A stretch of DNA of 64,000 bases from Nitrospirillum viridazoti CBAmc (GTDB lineage Bacteria > Pseudomonadota > Alphaproteobacteria > Azospirillales > Azospirillaceae): positions 62,001 through 126,000 of the forward strand of contig NZ_CP022111.1 in assembly GCF_000730165.1 (NCBI RefSeq). Direction: 5' to 3'. Made by a program: the position numbers and the translations under genes. Under the pieces are notes generated by a model. That model ran no database searches and was not told where the DNA came from. It saw only the letters and a program-made list of their open reading frames with translations. Each line of letters begins with the position of its first letter. Position 1 is the stretch's first letter. Positions 38,185 through 47,051 of the stretch are shown here, piece after piece.

Positions 38185-40206
38185 TTAAGCGTGGGCGACG
38201 CGGGCGCGGACGGCGGCCATGATGGCGTCGACGGTGATGCCGAAATGGCGGTAGAGGTCCGGCGCGGGGGCGGAGGCGCCGAAGCCCCCCATCCCGATGA
38301 AGGCGCCCTGGTCGCCCAGCCAGCGGTCCCAGCCGAAGCGCACCGCCGCCTCCACCCCGACGCGCGGGGCATTACCCAGGACGATGGCGCGGTTGGCGGG
38401 CGCCTGCCGCTCGAACAGTTCCCAGCAGGGCATGGACACCACGGCGGTGGCGATGCCCTCTTCGGCCAAGCGCTCCGCCGCCTCCACCGCCAGCGCCACC
38501 TCTGATCCCGTCGCCAGCAGGGTGGCGTCGCGCGGGCCGGGGGTTTCGCGCAGGATGTAGGCGCCGGTGGCGCTGCGGTTCCAGGAGGCGTCCCGGCGCA
38601 GGGTGGGCAGGTCCTGGCGCGACAGGCACAGGGCCGACGGCGTGCCGGGACTGGTCAGTGCCAGTTCCCAGCACTCCGCCGTCTCCACCGCGTCGGCGGG
38701 GCGGAAGACGTGCAGGTTGGGTGTCGCCCGCAGCATGGCCAGGTGCTCCACCGGCTGGTGGGTGGGTCCGTCCTCCCCCAGGCCGATGCTGTCGTGGGTC
38801 AGCACATGGATGACGCGCACGCCCATCAGTGCCGACAGGCGGATGGCGCCCCGGGCATAGTCGGAAAACACCAGGAAGGTGCCCCCGTAGGGGATGACGC
38901 CGCCATGCAGGGCCAGGCCGTTCATCACCGCGGTCATGGCATGCTCGCGGATGCCGTAATGGATGTAGCGCCCGGCATAGTGGCCGGCGTTCATCACATC
39001 CATTCCCTTGGTCTGGGTCAGGTTGGAATGGGTCAGGTCGGCGGATCCGCCCACGGTCAGGTCGGTGGCGGCGTTCACCACGCCCAGCACCAGCTGCGAA
39101 GCCTTGCGCGTGGCCATCTTGGGCCGGGACTCCGCCAGTTCCTGCCGGTAGGCGGCCAAGGCGTCGACCACGTCCGCCCCCGGTTCCGTCGCCATGACGC
39201 GCCAGAAGTCGGCGCGGGCGGGATGGGCGGCCAGACGCCGTTCCCAGGCCTCGCGGGCTTGCCGTCCCGCCCGGCCCACGGCACGCCAGGAGTCCCGGAT
39301 GTCGTCCGGCACGGTGAAGGGCGGGCTGTCCCAGCCCAGGGCCTGTGCCGTGGCCTGCGCCTCCTCCATGCCCAGGGGGGCGCCGTGGACGCCGCAGGTG
39401 CCGGCCTTGGTGGGGGCGCCATAGCCGATGACGCTGCGGCAGGCGATCAGGGTGGGGCGGTCGCTGGCCCGGGCCCGGTTCAGGGCCGCCTCGATGGCTT
39501 CATGGTCGTAGGCGTCCACCCGTTCCACCGCCCAGCCGGAGGCTTTGACGCGCGCCAGCTGGTCCGTGCCGGTGGACAGGGTGGTAGACCCGTCGATGGA
39601 AATGCCGTTGTCGTCCCACAGCACCACCAGGCGGGACAGCTTCAGATGGCCGGCCAGGTCGATGGCCTCCTGGCTGATGCCCTCCATCAGGCAGCCGTCG
39701 CCGGCGATGACATAGGTGCGGTGGTCGACCAGGGCGTCGCCGAAGCGGGCGTTCAGGTGCCGCTCCGCCAGCGCCATGCCCACGGCGGTGGTGATGCCCT
39801 GGCCCAGGGGGCCGGTGGTGGTCTCGATGCCGGCCGCATGGCCGTATTCCGGATGGCCCGCCGCCTTGGAGCCCAGCTGGCGGAAGCGCTTCAGCTCCTC
39901 GATGGGCATGTCGGCATAGCCCAGCAGATGATGCAGGGCGTATTGCAGCATGCTGCCGTGGCCGGCCGACAGGACGAAGCGGTCGCGGTCGGGCCAGTCG
40001 GGGCGGGCGGGATCGATGCGCATCACCCGGCTGAACAGCACGGTGGCGACGTCGGCCATGCCCATGGGCATGCCGGGGTGGCCGGACTTCGCCGCCTCCA
40101 CCCCCGCCACCGCCAGCATGCGCACGGCGTTGGCCATCTCGGCCAGATCAGGGGTGGTGTCAGGCTCGGCGCTTTCGACTTGGCGCAGGGATAGGGTGGG
40201 GGTCAT
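38185..40206 (-). CDS. cbbT: Transketolase
   Basis: A 673-residue thiamine-diphosphate enzyme for sugar rearrangement in CO2 acceptor regeneration. Domain motifs include [40 protein letters not shown], the ThDP/Mg motif [20 protein letters not shown], the pyrimidine-domain [20 protein letters not shown], and [20 protein letters not shown]. Length is normal. It lies 15 bases downstream of the phosphoribulokinase gene and is part of the cbb operon, so it is the dedicated Calvin-cycle copy. Confidence 0.97.
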   Translation of the reverse strand: MTPTLSLRQVESAEPDTTPDLAEMANAVRMLAVAGVEAAKSGHPGMPMGMADVATVLFSRVMRIDPARPDWPDRDRFVLSAGHGSMLQYALHHLLGYADMPIEELKRFRQLGSKAAGHPEYGHAAGIETTTGPLGQGITTAVGMALAERHLNARFGDALVDHRTYVIAGDGCLMEGISQEAIDLAGHLKLSRLVVLWDDNGISIDGSTTLSTGTDQLARVKASGWAVERVDAYDHEAIEAALNRARASDRPTLIACRSVIGYGAPTKAGTCGVHGAPLGMEEAQATAQALGWDSPPFTVPDDIRDSWRAVGRAGRQAREAWERRLAAHPARADFWRVMATEPGADVVDALAAYRQELAESRPKMATRKASQLVLGVVNAATDLTVGGSADLTHSNLTQTKGMDVMNAGHYAGRYIHYGIREHAMTAVMNGLALHGGVIPYGGTFLVFSDYARGAIRLSALMGVRVIHVLTHDSIGLGEDGPTHQPVEHLAMLRATPNLHVFRPADAVETAECWELALTSPGTPSALCLSRQDLPTLRRDASWNRSATGAYILRETPGPRDATLLATGSEVALAVEAAERLAEEGIATAVVSMPCWELFERQAPANRAIVLGNAPRVGVEAAVRFGWDRWLGDQGAFIGMGGFGASAPAPDLYRHFGITVDAIMAAVRARVAHA

Positions 40207-40221
40207 GGCGGTGTCCCTCCT

Positions 40222-41097
40222 TCAACCGGCGCGGCGCTTGCGTTCGACCAGCTGCAGGATCAGCGGCGTCAGGATCAGCTGCATGGCCAGGTCGAGCTTG
40301 CCGCCCGGGATGACGATGGAATTGGCGCGCGACATGAAGCTGCCGGCGATCATGGACAGCAGGTAGGGGAAGTCGATGCCGCGCGGGTTGCGGAAGCGGA
40401 TGACGACGATGGATTCGTCCGGGGTCGGTATCCACCGCGCGATGAAGGGGTTGGAGGTGTCGACCGTGGGCACCCGCTGGAAATTGATGTCCGTCTGGGT
40501 GAACTGCGGGCAGATATAGCGGACGTAATCCGGCATGCGCCGCAGGATGGTGGTCATGACGTCTTCGGTGCTGTAACCCCGCGCGGTGCGGTCGCGGTGG
40601 ATCTTCTGGATCCATTCCAGGTTGATCACCGGCACGACGCCGATCTTGAGGTCCGCATGGCCGGCGATGTCATAGCCGTCGGCCACCACCGCGCCGTGAA
40701 GGCCCTCATAGAACAGCAGGTCGCTGGGGCCTGGCAGATCCTCCCAGGGGGTAAAGGTGCCGGGGGGGCAGCCATAGTGTTCCGCTTCGCCCGCGTCGTG
40801 GACATAGTGGCGGGTGCGGCCCGTGCCGTCGTCGCCATAGCGCCGGAACAGCTCCTGCAACTCGCCCAGCAGATTGGCGTGGGGGCCGAAATGGCTGAAA
40901 TGGTGGTCGCCGTCCTTGTCGGCCTGCGCGATGGCCTGCTTCATCTGGGCGCGGTCATAGCGGTGATAGGCGTCGCCATCGATGCAGACGGCGTTCACCC
41001 CCTCGCGCCGGAAGACGTGCTCGAAAATCTGCCGGACCGAGGTGGTGCCGGCCCCGGACGAACCGGTGACGGAAATGATGGGATGGCGGATGGACAT
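40222..41097 (-). CDS. cbbP: Phosphoribulokinase
   Basis: A 291-residue kinase that makes ribulose-1,5-bisphosphate, one of the two steps unique to the Calvin cycle. It is the octameric proteobacterial type: the P-loop is VTGSSGAGTTSVRQIFEHVF, followed by CIDGDAYHRYDRAQMK and FYEGLHGAVVADGYDIAGHA, and IVIPGGKLDLAMQLILTPLI at the C-terminus. The bacterial type is usually activated by NADH. It lies 17 bases after the fructose-bisphosphatase gene. Confidence 0.97.
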   Translation of the reverse strand: MSIRHPIISVTGSSGAGTTSVRQIFEHVFRREGVNAVCIDGDAYHRYDRAQMKQAIAQADKDGDHHFSHFGPHANLLGELQELFRRYGDDGTGRTRHYVHDAGEAEHYGCPPGTFTPWEDLPGPSDLLFYEGLHGAVVADGYDIAGHADLKIGVVPVINLEWIQKIHRDRTARGYSTEDVMTTILRRMPDYVRYICPQFTQTDINFQRVPTVDTSNPFIARWIPTPDESIVVIRFRNPRGIDFPYLLSMIAGSFMSRANSIVIPGGKLDLAMQLILTPLILQLVERKRRAG

Positions 41098-41114
41098 GGT
41101 CTGGACCCCTTCCG

Positions 41115-42233
41115 TCAGGCGCGCAGCAGGCCGCGCTGCCCGAACAGGGGTGCGCGATCGGCCAGGAGGGGCGGGGCGGCATGGTGGTTGGCCACCCGCT
41201 CCACCTCGGCGCGGGACCCGAAGACCAGGGCGGTACGCTCATGCAGGTGGCCGGGCGTCAGATCCAGGATGCGGGTCTGCCCGTCTGTGGCGGCCCCGCC
41301 GGCCTGCTCGATGATCAGGGCGATGGGGTTGGCCTCATAGACCAGGCGCAGGCGGCCGCTGCGATATCCCGGACGCTCGTCGGTGGGGTAGAGGTAGACC
41401 CCGCCCCGGCGCAGGATGCGGAAGGCGTCGGCCACCAGGGACGCGATCCAGCGCATGTTGTAGTTCTTGGCCCGCGGCCCGTCCGACCCCGCCAGGCAAT
41501 CGTCGACATAGGTGCGGATGCTGGGCGCCCAGTGCCGCTGGTTCGACGCGTTGATGGCGAATTCCTTCGTTTCCGCCGCCACCGCGACAGGCCCGGTCAT
41601 GCGGACGAATTCCGCCTTCGGCGTGGGCGGCGGCGGGGCGGCCCAGCCATTGCCCGCCTGCACCGACACCACGGGCGCCACCGGCCGCTTATCCAGGAAG
41701 AAAATCTCGGTGCCCGATCCCAGGGTCAGGACCAGGGCGGTTTGCGGCCCGTAGACCAGGAAGCCCGCCGCCAGTTGGCGGTGCCCGGGTTGCAGCAGCG
41801 CCGCCGCCGGATCGTCGGCATCCTCCACACCCAGAATAGAGAAGATGGTGCCGACCGAGACGTTGGTTTCGATGTTGCTGGACCCGTCCAGGGGATCGAT
41901 GGCGACCGCCAGCGTGCCCGCGGGATCCAGCAGGACGGGGGCGTCCGCCTCCTCCGACCCCACCACCGCCACCGGGGCGCCGGCCAGGCGGTCGATGACG
42001 ATGTCGTGGGCCCTGAGATCCAGTTCCTTCTGGGTGTCGCCGTTGCTTTCGCCGCGCACCGCCGCCATCTCGCCCGCCAAGGGGCCCATAGCCACCAGAT
42101 CGGCGATGGCCAGGCCGGCGTCGGCCAGGGCCAGGATGGTGCGGACCACGTCCGCCCGCCGATGGGCCGCGCCGTTATGCGCAGCATTGCTCCAGGCTAC
42201 CAGATGCCGTGCCAAAGTCGTGGCGTCCGCCAT
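41115..42233 (-). CDS. cbbF: Class I fructose-1,6-bisphosphatase
   Basis: A 372-residue phosphatase, first gene of the cbb operon. The metal motifs are intact: VVGSEEADAPVLL and IDPLDGSSNIETNVSVGTIF. The segment DDCLAGSDGPRAKNYNMRWI and GGVYLYPTDERPGYRSGRLR form the sugar-phosphate site. In this type the enzyme also hydrolyses sedoheptulose-1,7-bisphosphate. The start ATG 42233 lies beside the divergent cbbR promoter region. Confidence 0.96.
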   Translation of the reverse strand: MADATTLARHLVAWSNAAHNGAAHRRADVVRTILALADAGLAIADLVAMGPLAGEMAAVRGESNGDTQKELDLRAHDIVIDRLAGAPVAVVGSEEADAPVLLDPAGTLAVAIDPLDGSSNIETNVSVGTIFSILGVEDADDPAAALLQPGHRQLAAGFLVYGPQTALVLTLGSGTEIFFLDKRPVAPVVSVQAGNGWAAPPPPTPKAEFVRMTGPVAVAAETKEFAINASNQRHWAPSIRTYVDDCLAGSDGPRAKNYNMRWIASLVADAFRILRRGGVYLYPTDERPGYRSGRLRLVYEANPIALIIEQAGGAATDGQTRILDLTPGHLHERTALVFGSRAEVERVANHHAAPPLLADRAPLFGQRGLLRA

Positions 42234-42370
42234 GATGTCCTCCCGTTGTGAGCCGGGTTCCCAGTCCCCGTATCGTTCTTGAAAGGAGTGTGCGGACGAT
42301 TGCCTTGTTAGAAAATTCGAATAAACTTAGCTTCACGTTCAGTTTTTCTGAAAGCGTGCCGGGAGGGCCT
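42234..42370. promoter_or_regulatory. cbb operon / cbbR control region
   Basis: The 137 bases between cbbF and cbbR are AT-rich in the middle. TTCAG-TTTTT-CTGAA (42338-42352) is a perfect dyad, and TTA-N11-TAA (42308-42324) has the T-N11-A form of LysR-type operators. CbbR is expected to bind here and activate the cbb operon in response to ribulose-bisphosphate and other metabolites. Confidence 0.6.
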
Positions 42371-43291
42371 ATGCGTAACGTGACGCTGAAGCAGCTGCGC
42401 GCCCTGGCGGCGGTGGCGGAGACGGGTTCGGTGACGGCGGCGGCCAAGCGCCTGCACGTGACGCCGCCGGCCGTCACCATGCAGGTGCAGGCGCTGGAGG
42501 ATCTGCTGGGCGTGCCGCTGCTGGACCGGCTGGGCGAGCGCTTCAAACCCACCGACGCGGGGCGCGAGGTCATCGAGACGGCGACCCGCATCGAGGCGGA
42601 ACTGCACAACTGCGCCGCCGCCATGGAGGCGCTGCGCAACCTGTCCGGCGGCCGGGTGGCGGTGGGGGTGGTCAGCACCGCCAAGTACTTCGCGCCCTAC
42701 GCCCTGGGCGCCTTCCGCGCCGAATACCCTCAGATCGAACTGTCGCTGATGGTGGGCAACCGCGAGGACATCATCGCGGCGCTGAAGGCTGACAGCATCG
42801 ATATCGCCATCATGGGCCGCCCGCCCCGGGATTTGCAGGTGGACATGCATGCCATCGGCGACCATCCGCACATCATGATCGCCCCACCGCACCACCCGCT
42901 GGTGGGGCGCCGCCACCTGAAGCTGGCGGAATTCGCGCATGAGACCTTCCTGGTGCGCGAGGTGGGGTCCGGTACCCGCATGCTGATGGAATGGTTCTTC
43001 GCCCAGGCCGACCTGCACCCCCCCATCAGCATGGAGGTGGGCAGCAATGAGACGGTAAAGCAGGCGGTGATGGCCGGCCTGGGCCTGTCCTTCATCTCCG
43101 CCCACACCATCGCCGCGGAACTGGAAAGCGGCCGCCTGGCGCCCCTGGATGTGGAAGGCCTGCCCATTGTGCGCCAATGGTTCTTGGCCAAGCGGTCGGA
43201 CAAGCGCCTGGCGCCGGCAGCGGCGGCCGTTAAAGCATTCCTGGTGGAACGGGGCCGGGAATTCCTGCCCAGCGTGAAGCCCATCGCGTGA
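42371..43291 (+). CDS. cbbR: CbbR, LysR-type activator of the Calvin cycle operon
   Basis: A 306-residue LysR-type regulator. The helix-turn-helix is MRNVTLKQLRALAAVAETGS through VTAAAKRLHVTPPAVTMQVQ, and the effector-binding region includes GRVAVGVVSTAKYFAPYALG and REVGSGTRMLMEWFF, typical of CbbR. ATG 42371 follows GGGAGG exactly, so the in-frame extension from 42248 was rejected. Divergent transcription from the operon it controls is the classical CbbR layout. Confidence 0.96.
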   Translation: MRNVTLKQLRALAAVAETGSVTAAAKRLHVTPPAVTMQVQALEDLLGVPLLDRLGERFKPTDAGREVIETATRIEAELHNCAAAMEALRNLSGGRVAVGVVSTAKYFAPYALGAFRAEYPQIELSLMVGNREDIIAALKADSIDIAIMGRPPRDLQVDMHAIGDHPHIMIAPPHHPLVGRRHLKLAEFAHETFLVREVGSGTRMLMEWFFAQADLHPPISMEVGSNETVKQAVMAGLGLSFISAHTIAAELESGRLAPLDVEGLPIVRQWFLAKRSDKRLAPAAAAVKAFLVERGREFLPSVKPIA

Positions 43292-43370
43292 CGCATACTC
43301 TTTAGGGTCCCTTGCGCAGGGACGGGCAACGCGTTCAGATCTTGATGGGGCGGGCAGGAGCCGCCCAGCC

Positions 43371-43862
43371 ATGCGGATCAGCCGTCTTTCCATCCTTGCC
43401 CTGTGCCTGTCGACCCTGTGTCTTCCGGCCACCCGGCCGGCGGCCGCGCGCGCTCCGGCCGAGGGCGTGCCGGCCTGCAATTACCAGCCCTTCGAACCCG
43501 GCCCCAGCCGTATGCGCATGGGCTGGGTCACCCTGGATTTGGGGCCGGGCGACAATCCCAGGACGCCGGAGACCTGGCGCGGTCCCATCATCATGACGCG
43601 GCCGGACCGCAGCTATTGCATCACCGACCTTCACACCGGCGTGCTGCAGCGGCCCTTCTTCACCGATGGCCAGAACTTCGTGATGACGACCTATGCGGAT
43701 GAACAGCAGACGGTCTTCTTCATCGAAGCCGCCACCTGCCGCGTGCTGTGGAAAAGCCCCGCCTTCTCCGGCAACGTGGCCTTGACGGCCACGGTCCTGC
43801 ACACCGGCCGCAAGGCCTGGAAACTGGGGCCGCGCTGCCTGCCGGAGACTGATCTTCCTTGA
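43371..43862 (+). CDS. Secreted four-cysteine protein (paralog 1)
   Basis: A 163-residue protein with a signal peptide (LSILALCLSTLCLPATRPAA). The mature part is mostly beta-strand with four cysteines: PACNYQPFEPG, SYCITD, ATCRVLWKS and PRCLP. It aligns over its whole length with the next gene (43959-44429), sharing VTLDLGPG, W-GP, FTDGQ/YSDGQ and LWKS. Two disulfides are likely. No known family is recognised. It lies 79 bases after cbbR but is not clearly in the same transcript. Confidence 0.75.
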   Translation: MRISRLSILALCLSTLCLPATRPAAARAPAEGVPACNYQPFEPGPSRMRMGWVTLDLGPGDNPRTPETWRGPIIMTRPDRSYCITDLHTGVLQRPFFTDGQNFVMTTYADEQQTVFFIEAATCRVLWKSPAFSGNVALTATVLHTGRKAWKLGPRCLPETDLP

Positions 43863-43958
43863 GCTCCCCAAGGGGGTAATCCGGCTGAGGAGGTGGCGGC
43901 GGCGCCCAGGCAGCGGATCTTGTTAGGCAGACAGGCTATTCCAAGGACCGCACCCCCC

Positions 43959-44429
43959 ATGAACAAGCCCGCCCAAACATTGCTCCCATTGGCCGCTTTG
44001 CTGGTCGTTGCCGCCACGGCCCAGGCCGCCCCTCAGCGCCACCTGCCCGTGGTCTGCCCCTACCAGCCGGTGGAACCCGCGTCGGGCAAAGTCCGCGCCG
44101 ATGTCCTGACCCTGGACCTGGGCCCCGCCACCGGTGGGGGCGCCAAGTCGTGGAAGGGGCCGCTGACCATCACCGGCCAGGACGGCACCACCTGCACCGC
44201 CGACGCCGCCGTGGCCCCCATCGAGGGCACGCTGTACAGCGACGGCCAGCATCTGCTGGTGACCACCTCCGCCGGCGGCGGCCGCAAGGTCTTCGTGCTC
44301 AGCACCACCAGCTGCCAGCCCCTGTGGAAAAGCAACAGCTTCACCGGTGCCGTCTACCTGAAGGACGGCCAGCTTTACACCGGCAAGACCGCCAACAAGC
44401 TGAACCCGGATTGCCTGCCGCTGCCGTAA
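43959..44429 (+). CDS. Secreted four-cysteine protein (paralog 2)
   Basis: A 156-residue paralog of the preceding gene. Signal peptide NKPAQTLLPLAALLVVAATA ends near AQAAP. The four cysteines are in VVCPYQPVEP, TTCTAD, TSCQPLWKS and PDCLP. A predicted compact beta domain with a repeated strand pattern is likely, in the periplasm or outside the cell. The ATG at 43959 gives an intact signal peptide; AAGGA lies upstream. Function is unknown. Tandem position and full-length match show a gene duplication. Confidence 0.75.
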   Translation: MNKPAQTLLPLAALLVVAATAQAAPQRHLPVVCPYQPVEPASGKVRADVLTLDLGPATGGGAKSWKGPLTITGQDGTTCTADAAVAPIEGTLYSDGQHLLVTTSAGGGRKVFVLSTTSCQPLWKSNSFTGAVYLKDGQLYTGKTANKLNPDCLPLP

Positions 44430-44507
44430 CGGGCAAATGACGCTGGCGGCGTGCCTCCTCTTTCGGCGATGATCTCCTCAAATTCCATGAGGGAGCCCGA
44501 ACCGCCG

Positions 44508-44735
44508 ATGATCGACCAGAACGGCCAGCCCGTCCGCAAAGCGGCGCTCAAGACCTATCTTGAGACCTACAACGCCGGCGCGCGCGGCTCCAAGGAGTTC
44601 GGCGGCCTGCCCCGGGCCCTGGTGATCATTTGCGACGGGCTGGTGCTCGGCAAGACCACCTATGTGAAGTGCGTGGACGGCCAGGTGCAGCTGTCCCGCC
44701 GCAAGGACGGTTCGGTGGTCGGCGGCGGCCTGTAG
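44508..44735 (+). CDS. Small hypothetical protein
   Basis: A 75-residue protein, soluble-looking, with KAALKTYLETYNAGARGSKE and a hydrophobic strand ALVIICDGLVLG. No family is recognised. ATG 44508 follows GGGAG at a rather long distance; an in-frame ATG at 44487 is an alternative. It lies 38 bases before the aldo/keto reductase gene and could be cotranscribed. Confidence 0.55.
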   Translation: MIDQNGQPVRKAALKTYLETYNAGARGSKEFGGLPRALVIICDGLVLGKTTYVKCVDGQVQLSRRKDGSVVGGGL

Positions 44736-44773
44736 ACGACCGCCACCACAGAAAAGGAAAAAGGGATCTGATC

Positions 44774-45676
44774 ATGCTGGGACGTCGTACCGTGCTCGCC
44801 GGCGGTGCCGCCGCCGCGACCGTGCTCGCTTTCGGTGGCGCCCGCCGGGCCCTGGCCGCAGAGGCGCCCGCCATCCCCACGGTGCCGCTGGGCGGCGGGG
44901 TGGCCATGCCGGCCCTGGGCTTCGGCACCTATGGCTTGCGCGGCGATGTGTGCCGCCACAGCGTCGCGGACGCCATCGCCGCCGGCTACCGCCTGATCGA
45001 CACCGCCAAGGTCTATGTCAACGAGGAAGAGGTCGGTGCCGGCATCCGGGACAGCGGCATCGACCGCAAGTCCCTGTTCGTCACCTCCAAGATCTGGGTG
45101 GACGACGCCGGCTATGAATCAGGCAAGCGCGCCTTCCAGACCACCCTGGACAAGCTGGGCCTGGACTATCTCGACCTCTACCTCATCCACCGGCCGCGCG
45201 GCGACCTCGCCGGCGCCTGGCGGGCCATGGAAGAACTGCACAAGGCGGGCCGGATCAGGGCGATCGGCGTCAGCAACTTCGACGACGCGCAACTGGCCGG
45301 CCTGATGGCCCATGCCACGGTCAAGCCCGCCGTCAACCAGGTGGAAACCCACCCCTTCTTTCAGGAGACGACTGCGTTGGGCTCCCTGGCCGCCGCCGGC
45401 ATCGTCATGGAGGCCTGGGCCCCCTTCGCCGAGGGCCGCAACGGCCTGTTCACCAACCCCACCCTGCAGGCCATCGGCCGCGCGCACGGGAAGACCGCCG
45501 CCCAGGTGGTGCTGCGCTGGCACCACCAGCGCGGGGTGATCGCCATCCCCCGGTCCTCCAACCCGGCCCATCGGCGCGAGAACCTGGCCATCTTTGACTT
45601 CCAGCTGGACGCCGACGAGATGGGCCAGATCGCGAAGCTGGATTTGAGCCGCTCGCAGTTCCCGGAATGGACGTGA
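44774..45676 (+). CDS. Tat-exported aldo/keto reductase
   Basis: A 300-residue NADPH-type aldo/keto reductase. The catalytic tetrad is complete: D76, Y81, K106 and H139 (RLIDTAKVY, TSKIW, LYLIHRP). The barrel and cofactor loop are present (IGVSNFDDAQLAGL, AIPRSSNPAHRRENLAIFDF). Unusually the N-terminus carries a twin-arginine signal (MLGRRTVLAGGAAAATVLAF), so the enzyme should be exported folded with its cofactor. ATG 44774 is preceded by AAGGGA. Substrate unknown. Confidence 0.88.
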   Translation: MLGRRTVLAGGAAAATVLAFGGARRALAAEAPAIPTVPLGGGVAMPALGFGTYGLRGDVCRHSVADAIAAGYRLIDTAKVYVNEEEVGAGIRDSGIDRKSLFVTSKIWVDDAGYESGKRAFQTTLDKLGLDYLDLYLIHRPRGDLAGAWRAMEELHKAGRIRAIGVSNFDDAQLAGLMAHATVKPAVNQVETHPFFQETTALGSLAAAGIVMEAWAPFAEGRNGLFTNPTLQAIGRAHGKTAAQVVLRWHHQRGVIAIPRSSNPAHRRENLAIFDFQLDADEMGQIAKLDLSRSQFPEWT

Positions 45677-45708
45677 GGGGGCGCGGGGCCTGGACGGTTT
45701 CAAATGAC

Positions 45709-45736
45709 GAGGCCTCGGAGATCCGAGGAGGGCCTC
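45709..45736. terminator. Bidirectional terminator-like hairpin
   Basis: GAGG / CCTC outside and CCTCGG-AGAT-CCGAGG inside form a stem with a small bulge. It sits 33 bases after the aldo/keto reductase stop and could end either that gene or the convergent HNH-like gene. The T-tail is weak on both strands. Confidence 0.45.
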
Positions 45737-45902
45737 AAAATTTCGGTCGCGGCTGATTATGATAACGCAAGTATCGTCACCTTAAGGATGATCAATATTT
45801 GATCGATCCTCGATGCGTGAAGGCCAACTCTAAAAAGCTACAATATGGCCAATTACTTCTTTAAAGAGATTAACGTATTTGTTTTCCCATAGCTACGGTG
45901 GT

Positions 45903-46763
45903 TCAGGCCATCCATATGGGATCGTTGTGGAAGATGAATTCCTCAAGAGCAGCCGCCAGCCTATCAATGGCGGTCGGGTGGAAGGTTCTTGTGGGCGGCC
46001 AGGGGCGGATCAAGACACTTCGCGGCCAGATTTGAATGAGTGGCCAGTCTGGATTCCAGGTAAGGATGCGCTCCATTCCTGGGTCAAGGACGGCAGAAAA
46101 GTAGATGATAAGCTTCCCGATCCCCCAGGTAACTGTTTGTATATTTTTAGGACGTAAATTATTAAAAGATGGTTCTGGTGGAGTAGGTGAAGAAATTAAG
46201 CCAGCTGCATGTCTTTGAAAACCTAAGGACCATTTTTCTTCGCCGGTGTGGATGCCAATTCCAATTTTTACTCCTTTAGGAATTTTGCCTGAAATTCGAA
46301 AAGAGTCCCTGGTAATTTGGTTAAATATTGGATCGGGAGCGTAATGTCTGTATACGTCATTCTCGGCAACAAGTACTTTCATAAAAATCCATTGGGCAAT
46401 CGTTGTCTGTGCAATTTCGGTTAAGTCCGCTTTCTCTCCTTTAATGAGAGGAATTAAATACGGCTTAACGTCTTTTTCTCTCCTGCTCATCCACGTATTA
46501 TTGCAATTAGTGCAAACAACTTTAACTCTCTTGGTTTGTGCGCCACCTTGCTTGTCAAATTTACTGATGACCGGATTTGAGTTCCTAGGTTTTGTTCCAC
46601 GTAATTCGACATGCTCACTTAGCAAAGGAATAAGCCCAGTGCGAGCTAACCAAGTTGACCAGAGATGTTCGTCGCTCATTTTATTGCCCGACGTTCCGCC
46701 TCCTTGGCAAAAGATACATTTTTGCGGTGGCCTAACGTCCTTCCGCCGAGGTTTCTCGGGCAT
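45903..46763 (-). CDS. HNH-like zinc-finger orphan protein
   Basis: A 286-residue protein in an AT-rich patch unlike the rest of the window. A treble-clef pattern is visible: C16-x2-C19 (CIFC), E32-H33 (SDEHLWSTWLA), C84-x2-C87-N-N-x-W (CTNCNNTW). This layout fits HNH-type nucleases or related zinc proteins seen on islands and plasmids, but the last histidine of a true HNH motif is not clear. The remaining 180 residues have no recognised motif. GAGG lies six bases before the ATG. It has no partner genes and shows codon use unlike its neighbours; recent transfer is likely. Confidence 0.6.
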   Translation of the reverse strand: MPEKPRRKDVRPPQKCIFCQGGGTSGNKMSDEHLWSTWLARTGLIPLLSEHVELRGTKPRNSNPVISKFDKQGGAQTKRVKVVCTNCNNTWMSRREKDVKPYLIPLIKGEKADLTEIAQTTIAQWIFMKVLVAENDVYRHYAPDPIFNQITRDSFRISGKIPKGVKIGIGIHTGEEKWSLGFQRHAAGLISSPTPPEPSFNNLRPKNIQTVTWGIGKLIIYFSAVLDPGMERILTWNPDWPLIQIWPRSVLIRPWPPTRTFHPTAIDRLAAALEEFIFHNDPIWMA

Positions 46764-47051
46764 GCTTAACCTCGTGAATAAGTTTCCAAATAAATATTTA
46801 GCAAATTGGAATTGTCTTAAGTAAGAAACGGCATCAGCTTTAAGTTAGGTGCCGTGAGGTGAGTTTAATTATTGCTTTTCCCGCGCATATTTCCCGAATG
46901 TAATCGGCTTAGATGATATTCCTGGGCCGTGAATCGCACCAAAACCAAAAGATTAGTGTGTCTCCGGCGATTCTATTCAAGCCGAAACACACTAATCATA
47001 CTATACTTCCCGCATCACCTCCGCGGGTGATGCGGGAGACCCATCATCGCC
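46764..47051. other. AT-rich intergenic region with two hairpins
   Basis: This 288-base stretch holds the promoter side of the HNH-like gene and the 3' end of nrdJ. No reading frame or RNA gene is convincing. The two hairpins near its end are listed separately. Confidence 0.45.
46941..47036 (-). terminator. Double terminator hairpin of nrdJ
   Basis: Read on the minus strand after nrdJ: first GGTGATGCGGG / CCCGCATCACC (47026-47036, 47009-47019), then GATTAGTGTGT / ACACACTAATC (46987-46997, 46951-46961) with an inner CGGC/GCCG pair, followed by TTTTGGTTTTGG. The second hairpin has a usable T-tail. Confidence 0.7.

Noticed and set aside
42248-42370. N-terminal extension of CbbR from an earlier in-frame ATG
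   Set aside because: The ATG at 42371 has a perfect ribosome site and matches the normal CbbR N-terminus; the extension would cover the operator region.
45879-46157. A 92-codon plus-strand frame in the AT-rich patch
   Set aside because: Lies entirely opposite the HNH-like gene apart from its first bases, has no ribosome site and no recognisable motif.
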